From Opitutia bacterium (GTDB taxonomy: Bacteria > Verrucomicrobiota > Verrucomicrobiia > Opitutales > T3Sed10-336), in the NCBI GenBank assembly GCA_003566375.1, contig PXDN01000143.1, forward strand, positions 1 through 34,961: a stretch of DNA of 34,961 nt. The letters are read 5' to 3'. Of the stretch, positions 1-10,691 are shown one piece after another. The stretch's first letter is position 1; each line of letters begins with the position of its first letter. The notes under the pieces were generated by a model that did not search any database, was not told the origin of the DNA, and saw only the letters and a program-made list of their open reading frames with translations. Both the position numbers and the translations under genes were made by a program.

Positions 1-56
1 AAGGAGCAAGGAGCAAGGAGCAAGGAGCAAGGAGCAAGGAGCGGGGAGCCGGGAGC
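1..56. repeat. Heptamer tandem repeat (AAGGAGC)n: six perfect copies (1-42), then GGGGAGC and CGGGAGC
   Basis: Read directly: aaggagc x6 followed by ggggagc, cgggagc; touches the window edge so may extend further left. Confidence 0.95.
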
Positions 57-81
57 AGCAGGGTGAGGGGAGCGGGGAGGG

Positions 82-1614
82 TTATTTTGCCGTTTCGATG
101 AAGCGTTGTTCGCGGATGACGGTGATTTTGATCACGCTCGGGGATTGCAGCTCTTCTTCGATTTTGCGGCGCAACGTGCGGGCCAGTTGCTGGGCGTCCT
201 CATCCCCAACTTTCTCGGGGGAGACGATGACCCGGATTTCGCGCCCGGCCTGGATGGCGTAGGCTTCCAGCACCCCCGGCAACTCGACGGCGAGGGCCTC
301 CAGCCGTTCCAGCCGTTGCAGGTAGTTGCCGTGGGATTCGATGCGCGCTCCCGGGCGCACCGCCGAGAGGGTGTCCGCGATGATGACCACCGGGGCGTAG
401 AGACTTTCGGCGGGAACTTCCTCGTGGTGGGCGGCGACCGCGTTGACGATGGCGCCCGGCTCGCCGCGGCGGCGCAACACATCCGCCCCAATGGTGGCGT
501 GGCTGCCCTCGTATTCGTGGTCCACCGCCTTGCCGATGTCATGGTAGAGACCCGCCCGCTTGGCCACATTCGGGTCGAGCCCGATTTCCGAGGCGATCAT
601 CGAACAGAGAAAGGCGACCTCGACGGAATGATCGAGCACGTTTTGGTTGAGGGAGAAACGGTAACGGAGTTTTCCGAGCAGGCTGAGGATGTCCGGATGC
701 ACCCCGGTGATTTTTAGTTTGTCCACCGCCTCCCCGCCGTAGGAACTGACCTCGGCCATGACCTGTTCCTGCGCTTTTTGCAGGAATTCCTCGATGCTGG
801 CCGGATGGATGCGGCCGTCCTCGATCAAATTGATCATGGCGATCTTGGCGATTTCCCGGCGCACCGGATCAAAGCAGGAGATCAAGAGGGTCTGCGGGGA
901 TTCATCAATCAGCAAGGTAGTGCCGGACAAAGCTTCAAAGCTTTTGATGTTGCGCCCCTCCTTGCCGATGATGCGGCCCTTCATTTCATCGTTGGGCAGA
1001 TCGACCACCGCCGAAAGCGCGTCGCCGTGAGGTTGGCTGGCCAGCCGTTGCATGACGGTGAGCAAGGTTTTGCGGGCCTCCTGCTGCACCTCCTTGTCCC
1101 CTTTTTCCAACAGCGCCCGGCGTTTGGCCCGGATTTCGCCTTGGCATTCGTGCTCCACTTCCTCCAGAAGAAATTTGCGCCCTTCTTCCTGGGTGATCCC
1201 GGCGATCTCCCGCAGTTTCCGCCGGTAGTGGCGGATCTGGTTGCCGAGGGACTGGCGCGATTCTTTCAGGGAGAGGACATCCTGTTCATGCTTTTGCCGT
1301 TGTTCGTCCAACTGTCGGCGGATGGTCTCCAACTCATGGCGCTCGCGTTGCAAATCGCGGCGGCTGTTTTCGAGCTCCATTTTGGCGCGGTCTTCGTCGC
1401 GCTTTAGCTCGGTTCGGCTGCGTTCGATTTCGACCTCGGCCTTGCTTTTGATTTCGCGGGCGGCGATTTCGGCCTCGCGACTGGCGTAGAAGAGGGTGGC
1501 CTTGGATTTCTCTTTATCCAGCCGCCGGTTGCGGATGGTCAAAATGGAAATGAGGATGGCGGTGAAAGTGGCGCCGAGTATGGCTGAAAAAAAGATGGCC
1601 CAAACCGCGTTCAT
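82..1614 (-). CDS. rny: Ribonuclease Y
   Basis: N-terminal TM helix, long coiled coil, KH motif IIGKEGRNIKSFEALSG, HD domain with HSVEVAFLCSMIASEIG...YHDIGKAVDHEYEGSHATIGADV...AAHHEE. Confidence 0.96.
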   Translation of the reverse strand: MNAVWAIFFSAILGATFTAILISILTIRNRRLDKEKSKATLFYASREAEIAAREIKSKAEVEIERSRTELKRDEDRAKMELENSRRDLQRERHELETIRRQLDEQRQKHEQDVLSLKESRQSLGNQIRHYRRKLREIAGITQEEGRKFLLEEVEHECQGEIRAKRRALLEKGDKEVQQEARKTLLTVMQRLASQPHGDALSAVVDLPNDEMKGRIIGKEGRNIKSFEALSGTTLLIDESPQTLLISCFDPVRREIAKIAMINLIEDGRIHPASIEEFLQKAQEQVMAEVSSYGGEAVDKLKITGVHPDILSLLGKLRYRFSLNQNVLDHSVEVAFLCSMIASEIGLDPNVAKRAGLYHDIGKAVDHEYEGSHATIGADVLRRRGEPGAIVNAVAAHHEEVPAESLYAPVVIIADTLSAVRPGARIESHGNYLQRLERLEALAVELPGVLEAYAIQAGREIRVIVSPEKVGDEDAQQLARTLRRKIEEELQSPSVIKITVIREQRFIETAK

Positions 1615-1935
1615 TATCAGTCAATCGCGATGGAAAAGTCCGCATGGAAAAACGGCGTTCGCCACCGGCGACCGCCGCAACCCGGGCTCCGCACCGGCGG
1701 AGTTTCCCATGCCCGTTACCGCAATAAACAAGCACCATTGAGAAAAAACCGAGCGGGTTCAACATCTTGTTTCACCACGGAAACGTTTACGCTAACCGCT
1801 TACCCGGAGCGGTTCCATTTTGGATAAACAACCAAGCCATAATTTGGAACGATTTCCGCGGCGAGTATTTGGCCCAGAATTTCCGTTTCTGGAACTCCAA
1901 GGTGAGAACCGTTGCGGTTGCTCCTGTGGGGTGTT

Positions 1936-3024
1936 TCAGCGGGCCGGGACAGGGCCCGCCGTTTCGCCGGGGTCGTAATCGGGCATGTGCCAATGGGGGG
2001 CGGGGGGGATGCTTCCGTCCACCGCCAGTTGGACGGCGAGGCGGGAAAGCCGTTCGGCGAAGGCCCGCCTGCGGAAGGTGTAGCGCGAAACCGGCGGGGT
2101 CAGGTAATCGAGCCAGCTGTCGTTGTCGCGCGAAATGATCGAGAGGTTTCCCGGCACGCCAACCCCCCGCCGGGCAAGGTGGGTGAGAGTGGTCAGGACG
2201 TGCAACGGGCGGCTCACCACCAGCGCGGTGGGCGGTTCGGCACGGGCGAGCAATTGGTCGAGTTTTTGGCAGATGCCGCGGGGCGTGCCGTCGTGTTCCA
2301 CCAGAACGACGGCGGCGTCGTCCCGGCTGCCGATTTCGACGCCGGCCCGCAACCCTTCCAGGCTGAGCCGACTGGCCGCCAAATGGGCTCCCGCCAGAAA
2401 CAAGGCGATGCGGCGGTGGCCGTGACGCAGCAAAACCCCCGCCGCGTGTCGGCAAACGGCTTGGTAATCCAAATCGATGAATGGCAGCGGGAGGCCGGTT
2501 TCCACCGTGCCGGCCACCAGCACCGGGAGGGCGCGTTCGGCGCACCAGGTCTGCGCGGCGGCGGTGGGGGCGGACAAGATCCAGCAGGCCACGTCCGGCT
2601 GGCGGGTGATTTTATCCAACGCGCGCTCCGGTTTGGCTTCTTCCAGAGCCGGATCGGCGAAAATCTCCAAGCGGAATCCGGCCTCCTGGAGATGGTTGCG
2701 CAGCTCGTTGAGATAAAACAAGGTGACCGGGGGCATCTGGTGAATCGGTTTCGACGTGATCACACCGACCCGGTCGCGCGGGACCGGCGCGGGCTCGACC
2801 GGTTCGGCCTGGATGCGCCGCCCGATGCCGCGTTGCCCTTTAAGCAAACCCTCCCGTTCCAGCAGCGCGATGGCGGCGCGCACGGTCGGACGGCTTACCT
2901 GGAGTTTGGCGGCCAAGGTGCGCTCGCCGGGAAGCACCGACTGCCATTCCCCGCCGCGGATGCCCTTGCGCAGGGCGGCGGCGGTCTGGTTGACGAGGGA
3001 ATGTCTTTGTGGAAGTTCAAGCAT
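1936..3024 (-). CDS. Transcriptional regulator, GntR-type wHTH fused to LacI-type periplasmic-binding-protein-like domain
   Basis: Start at MLELPQRHSLVNQTAAALRKGI...LPGERTLAAKLQVSRPTVRAAIALLEREGLL (GntR wHTH), then HRRIALFLAG...LSIISRDND...RLAVQL (LacI-like effector domain). The ORF track extends to 4605, but the extension is antisense to the next gene. Confidence 0.85.
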   Translation of the reverse strand: MLELPQRHSLVNQTAAALRKGIRGGEWQSVLPGERTLAAKLQVSRPTVRAAIALLEREGLLKGQRGIGRRIQAEPVEPAPVPRDRVGVITSKPIHQMPPVTLFYLNELRNHLQEAGFRLEIFADPALEEAKPERALDKITRQPDVACWILSAPTAAAQTWCAERALPVLVAGTVETGLPLPFIDLDYQAVCRHAAGVLLRHGHRRIALFLAGAHLAASRLSLEGLRAGVEIGSRDDAAVVLVEHDGTPRGICQKLDQLLARAEPPTALVVSRPLHVLTTLTHLARRGVGVPGNLSIISRDNDSWLDYLTPPVSRYTFRRRAFAERLSRLAVQLAVDGSIPPAPHWHMPDYDPGETAGPVPAR

Positions 3025-3135
3025 GGCGGCGGCCAACCCCGGCCCCCCGGCCCCCTGCGTCGGGGTGGCCCGGTTTGTTGACCAGTTTTTCCTTTTTGCT
3101 ACCCATGGCAAGCATTCCCCGTTATGGATGGCGTT

Positions 3136-4473
3136 ATGAAAGAACCCATTCGCGCGGTCATCGTCGGTGCCGGACACCGGGCACTCGTTTACGCCTCGTA
3201 TGCCTTGAAGCATCCGGAGGAGTTGCAAATCACCGGGGTGGCGGACCCGGTCGAACTGCGCCGGCGGCAAACCGCTGAAAAGTTCAACATCCCGGCGGCA
3301 AACTGCTTTGAGTCGGCCGAAGCCCTGGCCGCCGCGCCGAAACTGGGCGACGCGGTCATCAACGGGACCATGGACCACCAGCATGTGGAGACCTCCCTGC
3401 CGGTTTTGGAGGCCGGCTACGACCTGTTGCTGGAAAAGCCGTTCGCGACCCATCAGGATGAAATGTGGAAATTGGTCGAAGCCGCCCGCCGGTTTGACCG
3501 CAAGGTTATGATTTGCCATGTGTTGCGGTATGCTCCCTTTTACGCCGCGATCCGCCGGAAACTGGCGGAAGGGGCGGTCGGCAACATTATCAACATCCAA
3601 ACCACCGAGCATGTTTCCTTTCACCATGTCGCGATCAGTTTCGTGCGGGGCAAACACGGCAGCAAGGCCCGGTGCCATGCGAGCATGTTGTTGAGCAAGT
3701 GCTGCCATGATTTGGATTTGATCGCGTGGATGCGGGGCGGGGTGGACCCGGTTTCCGTGGCCAGTTTTGGCAGCCGTTCGTTTTTCCGGCCCGAGGGGGC
3801 GCCAGAGGGAGCCGGCAAGCATTGTCTGATCGATTGCCCCGCCGACGTCGAATCGGCCTGTCTTTACTCCGCCCGCAAACATTATCTGGACAATCCCGAC
3901 CGCTGGGCCTTCTACGTGTGGGCGGGTTTGGAGGGGAAGGACAACCCGACGCTGGAGGAAAAAGAAGCGCATCTGCGGCAAAAGGACAATCCCTACGGCC
4001 GGTGCGTGTTTCACCATGACAACGACGTGGTGGACCGCCAGTCGGTGGTGGTGGAATTCGCGGACGGGAGCACCGCCACCCACAACATGATCGGCGGCTC
4101 CGCCAAAAGCTCGCGGTCCCTGCACATCATCGGCACCCGGGGGGAGATTCTGGGGTGTTTGGAGGACAGCAAATTCACCGTCCGCACCATCAAAGCCGCT
4201 CCCGGGAAGGATTTCGACGAGGAATTGGTCGATTTGTCGGTAACCGGTGACATGCACGGGGCCTTTGGCGGCCACGGTGGCGGCGACCTGCGCCTGGTGG
4301 GTGATTTCGTGCGGGTGGTGCGCGGAGAAATGGCCTCGCTTTCGTCCACCACGCTGGAGGATTCCATCAAAGGCCACCTCCTCTGCTACCTCGCCGATCA
4401 AGCCATGGAGGAACGCCGGGTGGTGCCGGTGCCGGGCGATTTGGCCGCCCGCCTCAAGCCCTCCGCCAAATAG
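3136..4473 (+). CDS. Gfo/Idh/MocA family oxidoreductase
   Basis: IRAVIVGAGHRALVYASYAL (Rossmann), GVADPVELRR, LLEKPFATHQDEMWKLVEAA (EKP motif), NIQTTEHVSFHHVAISFVRG; start could be 3124 or 3136. Confidence 0.88.
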   Translation: MKEPIRAVIVGAGHRALVYASYALKHPEELQITGVADPVELRRRQTAEKFNIPAANCFESAEALAAAPKLGDAVINGTMDHQHVETSLPVLEAGYDLLLEKPFATHQDEMWKLVEAARRFDRKVMICHVLRYAPFYAAIRRKLAEGAVGNIINIQTTEHVSFHHVAISFVRGKHGSKARCHASMLLSKCCHDLDLIAWMRGGVDPVSVASFGSRSFFRPEGAPEGAGKHCLIDCPADVESACLYSARKHYLDNPDRWAFYVWAGLEGKDNPTLEEKEAHLRQKDNPYGRCVFHHDNDVVDRQSVVVEFADGSTATHNMIGGSAKSSRSLHIIGTRGEILGCLEDSKFTVRTIKAAPGKDFDEELVDLSVTGDMHGAFGGHGGGDLRLVGDFVRVVRGEMASLSSTTLEDSIKGHLLCYLADQAMEERRVVPVPGDLAARLKPSAK

Positions 4474-4743
4474 GCAAAAGATCCCCCCGCACTTCGGGTT
4501 GCGGGGCCGGTGGGAGAGGGCGAAAATATTTTTCCGCTCCCCCGCTTTTGCGCTTGAGCCGGGCGCGGTTCCTGTCAACGTTGGAACTCTTTTCGCGGCA
4601 TGCAAGCTTTGGCCGGGGAGCCGCGGGTTTCCGTCTCCGGTCCTTTTTCAATAAAAACCATTCCAACACCACCGGCCCGCGGGCCGCGCCGCCCATTCCC
4701 GGTTTCCCGGAAACCGACCGGGGACTGTGACGGCAAACTTCTA

Positions 4744-6408
<1,665 letters not shown>

Positions 6409-6449
6409 AGCGGTCTCCGGTTGGCCAACCCGCCACGGCAACAATTGAC

Positions 6450-6484
6450 ACGACCCTCCGGCGCTTGCGCCGGGGGGTCGTTTT
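6450..6484 (+). terminator. Rho-independent terminator downstream of rpsA
   Basis: cgaccctccggcgc-tt-gcgccggggggtcg hairpin (6451-6464/6467-6480, one G-T pair) followed by tttt. Confidence 0.8.
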
Positions 6485-6589
6485 GCCATGAAGGGCGCCG
6501 TTCAACAGGCCGGTCCGTAACCGGGGTTTTTACCTTTCCATCTTCTACTTGCCACGACGCGTCATTCTTTTAGGGTAAGCCTTCCGTTC

Positions 6590-7885
6590 ATGCCTTCCAT
6601 TCTCATAGTAGACGACCTGACCGCGATTCATGAAATGCTCGCCGCGGTGATTCAACCCACGGGCTTCTCCATGGCCTTTGCCGAGGATGGAAACAGCGCC
6701 CTCGAGCAATACAAAAGCGGTGAATTCGAGGTGGTGCTGGCCGATATTTCCATGACGCCGATGGACGGCATCGAACTACTGCGGCATCTCAAGCAATACG
6801 ACCCGGACTGCGTAGCGATCATGATGACCGGCTACGCAAGCACCGAGACCGCCATCAAGGCGCTCAAGCACGGTGCGTTCGATTACATTCAAAAGCCGTT
6901 TAAAATCGACGAGCTGCTCAAAACCTTGAAACGGGCGGTGGAGTTTCGGGCGAGAGCCAAAGGCCAAGCCCGCGGCGGCGCCGCGGAGGAGGAAATATCC
7001 CTCGACATCGATTCCCGGCTGGTCGGCCGCGGCGAGGCCAACCGGCGGCTCGTGCAGCAGGTGCGGAAGTTGATCCACGTGCACACCCCCATTCTCCTGC
7101 TGGGCGAAACCGGCACCGGGCGGCGGAGCATTGCCGAAATCGTGCACGCCGGGCAGAGCGGAAAGGACAAGCCGTTCATTTTGGTCGATTGCGCCCAGGT
7201 CGGCGAGGACGCCCTGCGCGTTTCCCTGCTGGGGGAAAACGGCGCTCCCGGCGAGTGGATCGCGCGGTCGCGCGGGGGAACCCTTTGTCTCCAAAACATT
7301 GAGACGCTCGGTCCCGCGGCGCAGGAGGGGCTGGTTGCGGTCATCAAACGCTGTGTCAGCGACACGCGCATCATTTGCACCTCCGCCGACGACTTGGAAG
7401 CCCGGATGGAGGAAGGATTGTTTGACGACGAGCTGTTTTACCGCATCGCGACCCTGCCGATTCATGTCGTTCCGTTGCGGGAACGGTTGGAGGACCTGCC
7501 CGAATTAATCCGGTTTTTTCTGGCCAAGGCCAAAAATCCACGGTTCGAGAGCGCGCAGATTGAATTCTCCCCCGCGGCCTTGGAGGCCATGCGGGCCTAC
7601 CCTTGGCCGGGGAACGTGCTGGAACTGCAGCAGATCGTAACCAGTGTCGCTTCCTCCACTGAAAACAGGGTGATCGACCCCGCCGGGTTGCCCCGCAAAG
7701 TGACCAGTATGGAAGGGTGGCCAACGTTGGAGGAGCACCTCGCCCGGCAGGAGCGCCGCTACATCCGCATCGTGCTCAACGCGGCGGGCGGCGACCGGGA
7801 AAAAGCGGCCCGCATTCTGGGCTGCGATCCGGCCAAGCTCGACGGGGTCGAAAACCCGGTCGAGGCTGAATCGGTTAATTCTTGA
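6590..7885 (+). CDS. NtrC-like response regulator with degenerate sigma54-activator AAA+ domain and truncated Fis-like HTH
   Basis: Receiver ILIVDDLTAIHEML...VVLADISMTPMDGIELL...MMTGYAS...IQKPF; AAA+ region GETGTGRRSIAE, GGTLCLQNIETLG, FDDELFYRIATLPIHVVPLRERLEDLPELIRFF; C-term NAAGGDREKAARILGCDPAKLDG. Confidence 0.88.
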   Translation: MPSILIVDDLTAIHEMLAAVIQPTGFSMAFAEDGNSALEQYKSGEFEVVLADISMTPMDGIELLRHLKQYDPDCVAIMMTGYASTETAIKALKHGAFDYIQKPFKIDELLKTLKRAVEFRARAKGQARGGAAEEEISLDIDSRLVGRGEANRRLVQQVRKLIHVHTPILLLGETGTGRRSIAEIVHAGQSGKDKPFILVDCAQVGEDALRVSLLGENGAPGEWIARSRGGTLCLQNIETLGPAAQEGLVAVIKRCVSDTRIICTSADDLEARMEEGLFDDELFYRIATLPIHVVPLRERLEDLPELIRFFLAKAKNPRFESAQIEFSPAALEAMRAYPWPGNVLELQQIVTSVASSTENRVIDPAGLPRKVTSMEGWPTLEEHLARQERRYIRIVLNAAGGDREKAARILGCDPAKLDGVENPVEAESVNS

Positions 7886-7900
7886 CGCCCCCGCGCCGGC

Positions 7901-8998
7901 TCAACCGGCGGCGGCCGCTTCGGTTGCTTCGTCGGCAATTTCCGCCAGCGTCACTTCGCGCCCTGTTTCCGCCGACCGGTAGATGGCGTTCAGCGTCCGC
8001 TGAACCGCCAGTGCCTGGGGGAGGGTGCAAACCGGTTCCGCCTTTCCGAGGATCACGTCGATCCAGTTTAGAAACCGGTTTTCGGTGGCGTGGGGCGTTT
8101 CGATCGGTTCCGGAGTGGTGACTTGATACTCCCCGCCTTCCGGGCCGAACCGGCAGAGCTTGGCATCGAAAGCGGTCAGGGCGGCTTCGGAGCCGAAAAT
8201 CTCGACGTTGTTGCGCCCTTTATCCTCCGGCTGGTGCATCGCCCACGCCACTTCCAAATTCAGGGTGGTCCCGTTTTTCAGACGGATCAGGGCTCCGGCG
8301 AAATCCTCCACGTCAAACACGTTTTCCGAGCGGTCCGACAGGCCCCAGCCTCCTTCGCCGAGGCCGCGGTGGCCAAAGGTGCGGTGGGTGATGCCGCTGA
8401 CCGATTCAATCTCGAAATTATCCATCAGGTAGAGGGCGAGATCGAGCAGGTGGACGCCGATGTCGAGCAGCCCTCCGCCCCCGGCCAGTTTCTTGCTGCC
8501 AAACCAAGTGCCGAGGCGCGGAATGCCGCTGCGGCGAAGCCAGTAGGCTTTGGCGTGGTAGATGTCGCCCAAATCGCCGCGCCCGATCATCGCCTTGACC
8601 GTTTGGGTTTCCTTGCGGAAGCGCATGTTCATGCTGACCATGAACGTCAGGCCGGTTTCGCGGGCCACCTCCGCCACTTGCACCGCTTCCGGGTAATTGG
8701 TGGTAAACGGCTTGTCCAGCATGACATGTTTGCCCGCCCGAAGAGCGGCGATGGCCAGGGGCGCGTGAAAGGCGTTGGGCACGGCGATGCTGACGGCATC
8801 GATGGAATCGTCGGCCAGCAGGTCGTCGGCGTTGGTGTGAACGCTTTCGATGGCGAATTCGTTTTGCAGGGCCTCCCCGCGTTCCCGGCTGGAATCGGCC
8901 ACCGCGACCACCCGCGCGTCGGGATGGGCGTTGATGGAATTGCAATTGTGGGCGGCGATGCGGCCGGCCCCGATCATGCCAATGCGAAGTGTGCTCAT
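7901..8998 (-). CDS. Gfo/Idh/MocA family oxidoreductase
   Basis: MSTLRIGMIGAGRIAAHNCNSINAHPDARVVAVAD...HVMLDKPFTTNYPEAVQVAEVARETG...GGGLLDIGVHLLDLALYLM. Confidence 0.93.
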   Translation of the reverse strand: MSTLRIGMIGAGRIAAHNCNSINAHPDARVVAVADSSRERGEALQNEFAIESVHTNADDLLADDSIDAVSIAVPNAFHAPLAIAALRAGKHVMLDKPFTTNYPEAVQVAEVARETGLTFMVSMNMRFRKETQTVKAMIGRGDLGDIYHAKAYWLRRSGIPRLGTWFGSKKLAGGGGLLDIGVHLLDLALYLMDNFEIESVSGITHRTFGHRGLGEGGWGLSDRSENVFDVEDFAGALIRLKNGTTLNLEVAWAMHQPEDKGRNNVEIFGSEAALTAFDAKLCRFGPEGGEYQVTTPEPIETPHATENRFLNWIDVILGKAEPVCTLPQALAVQRTLNAIYRSAETGREVTLAEIADEATEAAAAG

Positions 8999-9030
8999 GG
9001 ATGGGAAGAGATGGTCAAAAAGGAGTTGGG

Positions 9031-9792
9031 TCAATAACCGAGGGCGCGCAGGTTTTCCAAGCAAATCCGCGCGCATTCCATGGGCGGGTGCTTGTGCGTT
9101 TCCTGCTCGACGATGTTCCACTCGGTGCCGCCGTGTTCTCTGGAAAGGCGGAGCACCTCCTTCCAGTCGGTGTCCCCTTCGCCGATGAGGGCGGTTTTAT
9201 CGGCGGAATGTTCCTTGAGGTGCAGGGTCACCGCCCGCCCGGGGTAGCGGATGAGATAGGGGAGCGGATCGGCGCCGCCGGCGATGGCGTTGCCGGTGTC
9301 GATTTGCATGACCACCTCGGGCCGGGTGTGGTCAAAAAAGAGGTCCCAAGGCACCACGCCGTCCATCGGGGTGAATTCGATGGTGTGATTGTGATAGCCG
9401 GTCACCATGCCGCGGGAGGCGAGCTTGGCGGCGAGTTCGTTGAAGAGTTCGGCGGTTTTCCGCCAGGCGTCGGCGGAGGCCCGGTATTCTTCCAACAACC
9501 CCGGCACGATGAGAAACCGGTTGCCCAACGTTTCATTGTAGTCGGCGGTGGCTTCGAAGTCGGGCTCCAGCAGTTTGGCCAACGGGGTGTGGGAGCCGCA
9601 GCAGCGCAGGCCGATATCGTCCAGCATCTTGCGCAGTTCGCCGGCCGGGGTGTCGTAAAAGCCGGCGAATTCCACGCCTTCATAACCCATCGCCGCCACC
9701 TCGCGCAGAACGGCGGGGAGGCCGCGGTCGCGGCAGTCGTCGCGGACCGAATACAATTGGAGGCCAAGGGCCGCTTTCACCGGTGTGTTCAT
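9031..9792 (-). CDS. Sugar phosphate isomerase/epimerase (xylose isomerase-like TIM barrel)
   Basis: LGLQLYSVRDDC...VLREVAAMGYEGVEFAGFYD...GYHNHTIEF...VVMQIDTGNAIAGGADPLPYLIRYPGRAVTLHLKEHS...IVEQE. Confidence 0.92.
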   Translation of the reverse strand: MNTPVKAALGLQLYSVRDDCRDRGLPAVLREVAAMGYEGVEFAGFYDTPAGELRKMLDDIGLRCCGSHTPLAKLLEPDFEATADYNETLGNRFLIVPGLLEEYRASADAWRKTAELFNELAAKLASRGMVTGYHNHTIEFTPMDGVVPWDLFFDHTRPEVVMQIDTGNAIAGGADPLPYLIRYPGRAVTLHLKEHSADKTALIGEGDTDWKEVLRLSREHGGTEWNIVEQETHKHPPMECARICLENLRALGY

Positions 9793-9891
9793 GGGATTCG
9801 TGTTGTGGTTAAAAACCCGATGGCGTCAATCTCCATGCGGAGGCTCCGGCGCGGAAATCAGCGCTCGCGGGTGGATTGGCGCTGTCGGCTG

Positions 9892-10590
9892 TCAAGGGCA
9901 GCAGGGTTCCCGTTTCACGGGTGCGCCGATTTCCCGCAGGTGGTTGCCCACGATCTCCGTCCACAACTCGTACCCGGCCTCGTTCATGTGCAGTTCGTCG
10001 CCGACAAACAATTCTTCCCGCGGCGTCCCGTCCGGTCCGAGCATGGCGTCAAACACGTCGATGTAGGAAAGCTTTGGGTCCGTTTCGGTAAACGCCCGGA
10101 TGAGGGCGTTGCCTTTCCGCTTCTCCTCCGCCAAGTGCCACCGGCGGGGGCTTGGTTTCATGGAAATGAAGGCGATGTGGGTGTCGTCCAGCAGGGCGCG
10201 GGTTTGCCGGACGAATTCCTGGAAGTTCGCGCTTACCACCTCGGGAGGGGTTTTGCCGTTGATATCGTTTTCCCCCGCGTAAAAGACGATCACCTTCGGG
10301 AAATACGGGATCACAATCCGATCGAGGAAGTAAGTGCAGTCGGAAACCCAGGACCCGCCAAAACCGCGGTTGATCACATCGTGTTTGGGGAAATCCCGTT
10401 CCAGGGAGCGCCACCCCCGGATGCTGGAGCTGCCGATGAAGAGCACGCCGAATTGCGGGGGGAAGGTTTCCCGGTCGGCTTCCTCGAAAGCGGATATAGC
10501 CGGTTCCCACCGTTCGGCCGGCGCGGTGGCATGAAGGGGCTGGACTGGTGCCAGGGCGAGGAGAGCCAATGGAAGAAAACGAATTTTCAT
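9892..10590 (-). CDS. Secreted SGNH/GDSL hydrolase
   Basis: Signal peptide MKIRFLPLALLALAPVQPLHA; block I VLFIGSSSIRGW, block II NRGFGGSWVSD, block III YAGENDINGKT, block V ELHMNEAGYELW. Confidence 0.9.
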   Translation of the reverse strand: MKIRFLPLALLALAPVQPLHATAPAERWEPAISAFEEADRETFPPQFGVLFIGSSSIRGWRSLERDFPKHDVINRGFGGSWVSDCTYFLDRIVIPYFPKVIVFYAGENDINGKTPPEVVSANFQEFVRQTRALLDDTHIAFISMKPSPRRWHLAEEKRKGNALIRAFTETDPKLSYIDVFDAMLGPDGTPREELFVGDELHMNEAGYELWTEIVGNHLREIGAPVKREPCCP

Positions 10591-10642
10591 GTCCGCTGTT
10601 TATGGCGGCGAATTCCACCGGGTGTCAATCCGTTGTGCCGAA

Positions 10643-10691
10643 CGGAGGTCTGGCAGCTGTTGTTCGTCACACCGTAGCTGCCAGACCTCCG
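10643..10691. repeat. Perfect 16-bp inverted repeat with 17-nt spacer
   Basis: cggaggtctggcagct (10643-10658) ... agctgccagacctccg (10676-10691); lies in a divergent intergenic region. Confidence 0.93.

Noticed and set aside
1781-1788. AAACGTTT palindrome, LacI-operator-like, upstream of rny
   Set aside because: Too short and common to call an operator; no second copy near the regulator promoter
1936-4605. 889-aa minus-strand ORF
   Set aside because: Its part upstream of 3024 is antisense to the clear Gfo/Idh/MocA gene; only the C-terminal 362 aa (GntR-LacI regulator) is credible
8989-10677. 562-aa plus-strand ORF opposite the isomerase and SGNH genes
   Set aside because: Antisense to two genes with clear motifs and start codons; no recognisable domain
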